Below, piece after piece: positions 34,715-38,781 of a DNA stretch of 38,781 bases. Position numbers and translations under genes: made by a program. Every line of letters starts with the position of its first letter. The first letter of the stretch is position 1. Source of the stretch: Rhodoferax sp. (GTDB taxonomy: Bacteria; Pseudomonadota; Gammaproteobacteria; Burkholderiales; Burkholderiaceae_C); the NCBI GenBank assembly GCA_031291305.1, contig JARLJH010000045.1:1-38781 (forward strand). Direction: 5' to 3'. The notes beneath the pieces are model-generated. The model searched no databases. It was not told the origin of the DNA and saw only the letters and a list, made by a program, of their open reading frames with translations.

Positions 34715-35470
34715 TCAATATTGAATGATCGGCATCTTGGGCAGGCCACTGGGATTGCCAGGCTTCATCGGATGACAGACACCAAAAATCAAAGCCAATC
34801 GGGCATCCACATCAATGGCAATTTCAGACAGCAATTCGAGCTTTTCATCGGACAAAACGTTGTCTTCTGGCCATGCACACAGTGCCTTGTCGCGTTGATC
34901 CAGCAACTGTCGCAATTCTTCTCGGTAAAGGTGGGCCAACGATTCGATGACCGTATCGACAGCCTAGTTGCCGGTGTCGAGCTTCATGTCGGCCAGCAGC
35001 TCGTACGACAGACCCGCACTTAGCATCCTGTCGCCTGTCACCCAACTATTGACGGTAAAGAGCGTCGTCGGGATGCCCTTCGCGTCAAAGCCGGTACTCA
35101 GGAGATGGCGTGTGTTTTCGGCAACCGCTGGCCCGCCAGTCAACTTTGCAAACTCAATTTCGCGGGCCGACCTGAGCCTTCGAGCCCACAGCTTGCGCCG
35201 CGCGAACAGGTGGATATGGCCGTGCTCGGATACTGCGGGCCGATCTTGCGGCGAATGCGAGTGGTAGAACCAATGAAAGCCACTGGCCCGGTCGATCGCA
35301 TCGTCCTCAGGATAGTGGCTCCACTGCTTTGGCATCTGACCGCCCAGCAAATCCACGAACAGGTGGGCGCCCTGCTCCGCCAGGCCCGCGTAGGTTTCAA
35401 GCAGACGCAAGCCGACCGCCTTCTCGCCGCCGTCTATTGGCGGTAAGGTTCGATGACCGGACCCAGCCAT
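34715..35470 (-). pseudogene. DUF6969-like His-rich protein split by an in-frame amber codon
   Basis: The ATG at 35470 overlaps the stop of the Cys-repeat peptide gene (TGATG), so the pair is translationally coupled. The frame runs 168 codons to a TAG at 34966-34964, then continues in the same frame for 82 more codons to 34715. The first part carries a His-rich stretch: FHWFYHSHSP, then EHGHIHLFARR, then FTVNSWVTGD. The second part has LYREELRQLLDQRDKAL and KLELLSEIAIDV. Both parts together fit my memory of the DUF6969 family, so the TAG breaks one protein. The clustered histidines could bind metal. Function is unknown. The gene is either dead, makes a shortened protein, or is read through. 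Confidence 0.6.
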
Positions 35471-35670
35471 CAGTTCTTCGGCGCGCACTTCGGCATGCAT
35501 TTGGTGGCACATTTCGGAGAGCACTTGCCAGCGCACTTCGCGCAGCACTTCGACATTCCGGCCTTGGGCGCGCACTCGGCGCCCTCCTTCATGTCTTGGG
35601 CGGCTGCGGGCAAGGCAAGGGTTGCGGCGGTCAGGGCCGCCAGAGATGCCATCTTGAAACGTGAGTTCAT
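35470..35670 (-). CDS. Exported cysteine-repeat peptide (xxKC tandem repeats)
   Basis: A 66-residue precursor. A signal peptide, MASLAALTAATLALPAAAQ after a short basic start, should be cleaved to release a mature peptide of roughly 40 residues. That peptide has eight cysteines. It contains six consecutive tetrapeptides of form xxKC (for example AGKC, SPKC, MPKC) and ends APKN. The composition suggests binding of a soft metal such as copper, or a thiol sink. It is not one of the DUF2282 bufferins by sequence but is similar in style to the low-complexity Cys peptides processed by DUF692 enzymes. An AAGGAA ribosome binding site and an ECF-type promoter precede it, and the coupled gene behind it may act on it. 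Confidence 0.75.
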   Translation of the reverse strand: MNSRFKMASLAALTAATLALPAAAQDMKEGAECAPKAGMSKCCAKCAGKCSPKCATKCMPKCAPKN

Positions 35671-35720
35671 GTCTATTCCTTGGGTTCATTAGTTTGAGTG
35701 GCGAGGTTGACCCTCGGAAG

Positions 35721-35752
35721 CTAAGAGGCTGCGGCAACCCCATCGGGTTCGC
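35721..35752 (-). promoter_or_regulatory. ECF-type promoter motif, copy 1 (Cys-peptide operon)
   Basis: On the minus strand GCGAACC, 18 nt, CTCTTAG. Identical elements with identical spacing precede two other units in this locus. CTCTTAG is about 50 nt upstream of the Cys-peptide start codon. Confidence 0.75.
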
Positions 35753-35878
35753 GGCCATGTAAAAAGAGTTTGAATCAGCACCTAATGTGGCGAAATGTCG
35801 AATGGAACGTGCGGTCTTTGCGCAAATCTGTAAGAAAAACGGCCTTCGGACGACCAACCAAAAAATATTTCATCCGCC

Positions 35879-35910
35879 GCGAACCGTTTTGGTCGCCCGC
35901 CGCCTCTTAG
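35879..35910 (+). promoter_or_regulatory. ECF-type promoter motif, copy 2 (thioredoxin operon)
   Basis: GCGAACC, 18 nt, CTCTTAG, ending 24 nt before the start of the small exported protein. The preceding TATTTCATC and following GTTTTG are also shared with copy 3. The rest of the 35671-35934 gap holds only this and the divergent copy 1. Confidence 0.75.
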
Positions 35911-35934
35911 CGGTAGAACCACAAAAGGATCGCC

Positions 35935-36147
35935 ATGCCCAAACTCTTGATTACCCTGCTCGCCACCGCCTTGACTGCCTTTGCCGCCCCGACTGCCTTT
36001 GCGGCGAGCGATCCCGGAGCCCAAATCACCCGCCCAGCTGGCTACAAGCCGATGGCAGCCAAGCCATTACCTTGGAATTCCAAGGAACTCGCAGGGCTCG
36101 CAGCTTATCTATTGACCGTTCAAAAAACTTTCAAACCGTCCCATTAA
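35935..36147 (+). CDS. Small exported protein resembling a cytochrome c tail without haem motif
   Basis: A 70-residue precursor with a signal peptide ending near AFAAS. The mature part ends in KELAGLAAYLLTVQK, which looks like the last helix of a class I cytochrome c (the usual xxELAxLAAYLxxL pattern), but no CxxCH is present. It may be a shrunken cytochrome or a convergent helix. AAGGA precedes the ATG. It is first in the unit with the thioredoxin and CcdA-like genes. Confidence 0.6.
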   Translation: MPKLLITLLATALTAFAAPTAFAASDPGAQITRPAGYKPMAAKPLPWNSKELAGLAAYLLTVQKTFKPSH

Positions 36148-36164
36148 CCACAAGGAGTCTTCCC

Positions 36165-36551
36165 ATGAAATTCACCAAAACCACTGCGCTGGTCGCCCTG
36201 TCCTGTCTGATGTCCTTGGCGACAGCCGGAGACATCAAACCGTTCAACCAGCAAGACTTCGACAAGCTCACCCACGAAGGCAAACCTGTGGTGCTGGACA
36301 TCAGCGCGACGTGGTGCCCGACCTGCAAGGCGCAAAAGCCCATCATTGACGGTCTCATGAAGCAGCCTGACTACAAGGACGTGACCCTCATGACCATCGA
36401 CTTCGACTCGGCCAAGCCCACACTCAAAAAATTCAAGGTGACCATGCAAAGCACGTTGGTCGCCTTCAAGGGCGACAAGGAAGTGGGCCGCTCTGTGGGC
36501 GACACCACGCCCAACGGCCTTGAAGGACTCATCAAGAAAACGGTCAACTGA
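36165..36551 (+). CDS. Periplasmic thioredoxin-family protein
   Basis: A 128-residue protein with a signal peptide (cleavage near ATA-GD) and a thioredoxin fold. The redox motif WCPTC is at residues 50-54, with VVLDISAT before it. The position usually held by the cis-proline reads MQSTLVAFKG, i.e. serine in place of proline; I recall the same in other CcdA-linked thioredoxin-like proteins. AAGGAG precedes the ATG at 36165. Its stop overlaps the start of the CcdA-like gene, so it probably receives electrons from that membrane protein and reduces periplasmic thiols. Confidence 0.88.
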   Translation: MKFTKTTALVALSCLMSLATAGDIKPFNQQDFDKLTHEGKPVVLDISATWCPTCKAQKPIIDGLMKQPDYKDVTLMTIDFDSAKPTLKKFKVTMQSTLVAFKGDKEVGRSVGDTTPNGLEGLIKKTVN

Positions 36552-37279
36552 TGGCGTTCGGACTCGGCTCCTACGGCTTCGGGTTCTTGGCCGGGCTTCT
36601 TTCGACGCTCTCGCCTTGCGTGCTGCCAATCATCCCCATTCTGCTGGGGTCCGCCACAAATACCCACCCGCGAGCGCCGTTAGTCTTAGCTGGCGGGCTC
36701 GCCATCTCCTATGCCGTTATCGGCACGGGACTGGCTTGGGCCGGTTCCGCCTTGGACTTGGACACGTCGATATTCCGAAACGTTGGCGCTGTCATCCTTG
36801 GACTTCTGGGCCTCGTGCTGATATCGGGCAGCCTGCAGCAACGTTTCGCTTCGGCCACCTCTGGCATCGGAGACGCGGGCAACCATCTGATTTCGCAAAT
36901 GAACCTCGATGGCCTGTGGGGCCAGTTCGCCATCGGCCTTGTGCTGGGTGTCGTATGGAGCCCCTGCGTTGGGCCAACCTTGGGCGCGGCTGTGGTTCTT
37001 GCCAGCCAAGGAGTGAATCTGCCGCAGGTCGCGCTTCTAATGGGCGTGTTTGGCATCGGGGCTGCATTCCCGGTGGTGGCACTCGCGTATGTCAGCCGCA
37101 GTGCCATGACAAAGATGCGCAGCAAGCTGATGCAGGCCGGAAAGACCGGCAAGATGCTGCTTGGCATCATCATGATTGCCTTGGCGGCCATGATCTTGTC
37201 CGGGGCAGACAAACCGGTCGAATCCTGGCTGGTTGACCACTCGCCCGCTTGGCTCACCCAATTGACAACACGCTTCTAA
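36551..37279 (+). CDS. CcdA/DsbD-like membrane thiol-reducing protein
   Basis: A 242-residue protein with about six helices. Two conserved Cys-Pro motifs, SPCVLP (21-26) and SPCVGP (137-142), lie in helices 1 and 4 as in the DsbD membrane domain and CcdA. These cysteines carry electrons from cytoplasmic thioredoxin to a periplasmic acceptor. It begins on the last base of the thioredoxin stop codon (TGATG), so the neighbour is its probable partner. A frameshifted gene follows. Confidence 0.9.
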   Translation: MAFGLGSYGFGFLAGLLSTLSPCVLPIIPILLGSATNTHPRAPLVLAGGLAISYAVIGTGLAWAGSALDLDTSIFRNVGAVILGLLGLVLISGSLQQRFASATSGIGDAGNHLISQMNLDGLWGQFAIGLVLGVVWSPCVGPTLGAAVVLASQGVNLPQVALLMGVFGIGAAFPVVALAYVSRSAMTKMRSKLMQAGKTGKMLLGIIMIALAAMILSGADKPVESWLVDHSPAWLTQLTTRF

Positions 37280-37301
37280 TTCCGTTATCAGCACATCTAT
37301 C

Positions 37302-37576
37302 GAAAGGATTTTCAGTGAAGACGGATCAGGGCACTTTGTCTTGATGGTTCGACGCGAAGGCAACGTCGCCTACATCAAATGGACCGTACGCGCGATCTTT
37401 CTCCCGGGCAAGGATGGCAAGCCCGTGCTCAACGACAACGGCTTCTGGGAAGTGGTCTCACAGGCACCGGCAGCTTCAAGGGTCTCAAGGGTGCGGGAAC
37501 CCTGCACATCAAATTGTCCAATCCGACCGACCGCATCTTTATCCTTGATGGCAATCTGGTTGCCGCCCAGCCCTAA
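37302..37576 (+). pseudogene. Frameshifted remnant of a small beta-rich protein
   Basis: The first frame reads ERIFSEDGSGHFVLMVRREG and on to NGFWEVV, near 37456. The sequence then makes sense only in another frame: TGTGSFKGLKGAGTLHIK through ILDGNLVAAQP and TAA at 37574. A small insertion (possibly CA) explains the switch. No start codon or signal peptide is found upstream. The GTGSFKGLKGAGTL pattern resembles small DUF3224/dirigent-like barrels, but that is a guess. It lies between the CcdA-like gene and the next ECF promoter. Confidence 0.55.
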
Positions 37577-37609
37577 ACCAAACACGGCAACATGTTTATT
37601 TCATCATCC

Positions 37610-37641
37610 GCGAACCGTTTTGCAAGCCTGCCACCTCTTAG
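37610..37641 (+). promoter_or_regulatory. ECF-type promoter motif, copy 3 (sigma-factor operon)
   Basis: GCGAACC, 18 nt, CTCTTAG, followed 46 nt later by the DUF2892-type gene and then the sigma factor, so the sigma factor may activate its own synthesis. Confidence 0.75.
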
Positions 37642-37687
37642 TCTGCGAGGGCTGTCCTCACACACCAACGGACCAAAGGAGTTCAAC

Positions 37688-37894
37688 ATGTTCTACGTTA
37701 AAAATGTCCCTACCTGGGAACGCATTCTTCGCATCGTCATGGGCCTGATGGCTCTGGGCTTTGCAGCCTTGAACTGGGGCTCGCCCTGGGCCGTTGGCGC
37801 TGGTGTCATGGGCGCTATGTTGTCGATGACGGGCCTCTTCGGTTTCTGCCCGATGTGTGCCATGGTCGGGCGCAAGCTCGACAAGGGCGCGTAA
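37688..37894 (+). CDS. Small DUF2892-type membrane protein
   Basis: A 68-residue protein with two transmembrane helices (about 10-28 and 33-52) separated by a short turn. It starts FYVKNVPTWERILRIVMG and ends GFCPMCAMVGRKLDKG. This is the DUF2892 (YgaP-like membrane) pattern, with two cysteines in CPMC near the C-terminus. AAGGAG lies 8 nt before the ATG. It is separated by only 2 nt from the sigma-factor gene. A role as membrane sensor or regulator for the sigma factor is possible because no anti-sigma gene is adjacent, but it is not shown. Confidence 0.75.
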   Translation: MFYVKNVPTWERILRIVMGLMALGFAALNWGSPWAVGAGVMGAMLSMTGLFGFCPMCAMVGRKLDKGA

Positions 37895-37896
37895 CG

Positions 37897-38451
37897 ATGT
37901 CTGCCAGCGGAATCGTCGAAAGGGACGGTTTGATCCTTGCCGCACAGACAGGCGACCCCGCCGCCATCGGCAGACTGCTATCGGTCTGCCAGGCCGACGC
38001 CCGCCGCTACGCCCGCAGGCACTGCCAAGTGAGTGACGTGGACGATGCCGTCCAAGAGTCGCTCTTGGTCATATCCAGAAAGGTCGGGGGCCTGAAAGCC
38101 GCCGCCGCCTTCTCCTCTTGGCTTTTCACAGTCATCAAACGGGAATGCCGCAAGCTCGAACGCATGATGTTCAAAAGTGACGAGTTTGACGAGGACAAGG
38201 CCGAGCACCAACTGCTTTGCAAGACGGACAACGACCTGCGGATTGACTTGGCAGCAGCGTTGGAATCGCTACCCGCGCACTACCTTGAAGTGGTGCTGCT
38301 TCGAGATTTCGAAGAGCTCACCATCGCCGAGATTGCCGAACGCCTTGGCGAGCAGGACGGCGCCATCAAAAGCCGCCTGCACCGCGCCCGAGAGCTGGTG
38401 CGCGAATACATGGTTGGCCCTTTTACAAAGCATGCGATGGTTACCAAATAG
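37897..38451 (+). CDS. ECF-type RNA polymerase sigma factor
   Basis: A 184-residue sigma factor. Region 2 covers roughly residues 15-85, with DVDDAVQESLLVISRKVGG and FSSWLFTVIKREC. Region 4 has LPAHYLEVVLLRDFEELTIA followed by EIAERLGEQDGAIKSRLHRA, the helix-turn-helix that reads the -35 element. The start at 37897 lies 2 nt after the DUF2892-type gene; an AAGGG-like sequence precedes it. No anti-sigma factor follows. Three identical promoter motifs in the surrounding 2 kb make a local regulon likely. Confidence 0.9.
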   Translation: MSASGIVERDGLILAAQTGDPAAIGRLLSVCQADARRYARRHCQVSDVDDAVQESLLVISRKVGGLKAAAAFSSWLFTVIKRECRKLERMMFKSDEFDEDKAEHQLLCKTDNDLRIDLAAALESLPAHYLEVVLLRDFEELTIAEIAERLGEQDGAIKSRLHRARELVREYMVGPFTKHAMVTK

Positions 38452-38482
38452 CGTTGACGTCGATAAAGTCCAGGCTGGGGCG

Positions 38483-38642
38483 TTAGTGCGCCGCTGATAT
38501 GACCGACTTGGCGTCATCCAGGGTCCAAGAACCCTTCATGTTGGACGCTGCAGGGAAACTCTTGAATTCAATGGCAGTACCGTCCTTTCGCGTGAACGCA
38601 TATTTGCCATCCACCAAAATCAGGATGGGCACATGGCCCCTA
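38483..38642 (-). pseudogene. 3' exon of a gene interrupted by a group II intron
   Basis: After the intron end, the frame reads RGHVPILILVDGKYAFTRKD and continues to a clean C-terminus ending VISAAH and TAA at 38483. Codon use is like that of real genes here. The 5' part of the gene lies beyond the intron and outside the window. I do not recognise the protein. It is convergent with the sigma-factor gene. Confidence 0.55.
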
Positions 38643-38781
38643 ATCGAGATAGGAAGAAGCCTCACGGCCCCTCCCTCTCACACCACCGGACATACGGGTC
38701 ACGTATCCGGCGGTTCCTTGAAACTTTGTTGATCTCATGCTGCCTTGGCCCTCGCCAATTCGGGCAGCCCCATTTGACGAA
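38643..38781 (-). mobile_element. Group II intron, 3' end (domains V and VI), truncated by window edge
   Basis: On the minus strand GAACCGCCGGATACG and CGTATGTCCGGTGGT form the bulged domain V hairpin (38716-38680), followed by a domain VI-like stem (GGAGGGGCCGTGAGGC, then CTTCTTCCTATCTCGAT) with a bulged adenosine and the usual C-G-A-T end at 38643. Upstream sequence to the window edge should be the intron's domain IV or the end of its reverse transcriptase gene, which is not seen. Confidence 0.75.

Noticed and set aside
35787-36551. A long start for the thioredoxin gene at 35787
   Set aside because: It would read through the ECF promoter and the small exported protein; the signal peptide and AAGGAG support 36165.

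Overview
The window is about 38.8 kb of bacterial chromosome. High-GC core genes, a PabB-PabC fusion, an FtsX-type transporter with an AttH-like partner and several small palindromic repeats suggest a betaproteobacterium, most likely Comamonadaceae (Rhodoferax-like). That assignment rests on gene families and remembered repeat style, not on a database search. Core genes are GC-rich. Several short stretches (about 5.2-7.0, 14.2-16.6 and 28.5-29.5 kb) are visibly less GC-rich and carry accessory genes.

Layout. (1) 0-5.2 kb: a 3' gene remnant; ribB under an FMN riboswitch that carries a palindromic insertion; then miaA, a LolD-like ABC ATPase and a pabB-pabC fusion. (2) 5.2-7.7 kb: accessory block with two HEPN-type proteins, each followed by an integron attC-like sequence, then a small membrane protein, a TMEM175-like channel and the relic of a monooxygenase gene. 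(3) 7.7-14.0 kb, minus strand: C4-dicarboxylate/aspartate module. AspA makes fumarate, a DAACS-family carrier moves dicarboxylates, and DctB/DctD sense and activate. A sigma-54 promoter and an IHF site lie upstream of aspA. (4) 14.1-17.2 kb: accessory lipoprotein, membrane protein, an AT-rich alpha/beta-hydrolase-like gene, an ABM-domain gene, and two inverted hairpin elements whose stems differ in sequence but stay self-complementary. (5) 17.2-23.0 kb: large FtsX-type permease and, convergent, a PhnD-PAS-PAS-GGDEF-EAL protein. (6) 23.2-29.2 kb: polar amino acid ABC transporter with an M14-type deacylase, a PLP enzyme and a DapB-like protein, probably uptake and breakdown of an amino-acid derivative. 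(7) 29.4-34.7 kb: AttH-like lipocalin, PBP1a and a CYTH-CHAD protein. (8) 34.7-38.8 kb: a stress-type locus. It has an ECF sigma factor, a periplasmic thioredoxin with a CcdA/DsbD-like membrane partner, a small DUF2892-type protein, and an exported cysteine-repeat peptide translationally coupled to a His-rich protein (now broken by an amber codon). The window ends in a group II intron.

The strongest candidate for an undescribed system is region 8. Three transcription units there, on both strands, share the exact motif GCGAACC-N18-CTCTTAG, and one of them encodes the ECF sigma factor. This looks like a self-contained sigma regulon around a tetrapeptide-repeat Cys peptide and periplasmic thiol chemistry.

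Other strong observations are the palindrome inside the FMN riboswitch, the twin hairpin elements with compensatory stems, and a dispersed hairpin repeat (six copies) that sits in frame inside miaA, pabBC and the FtsX permease. Functional statements are inferred from motifs. No searches were run.
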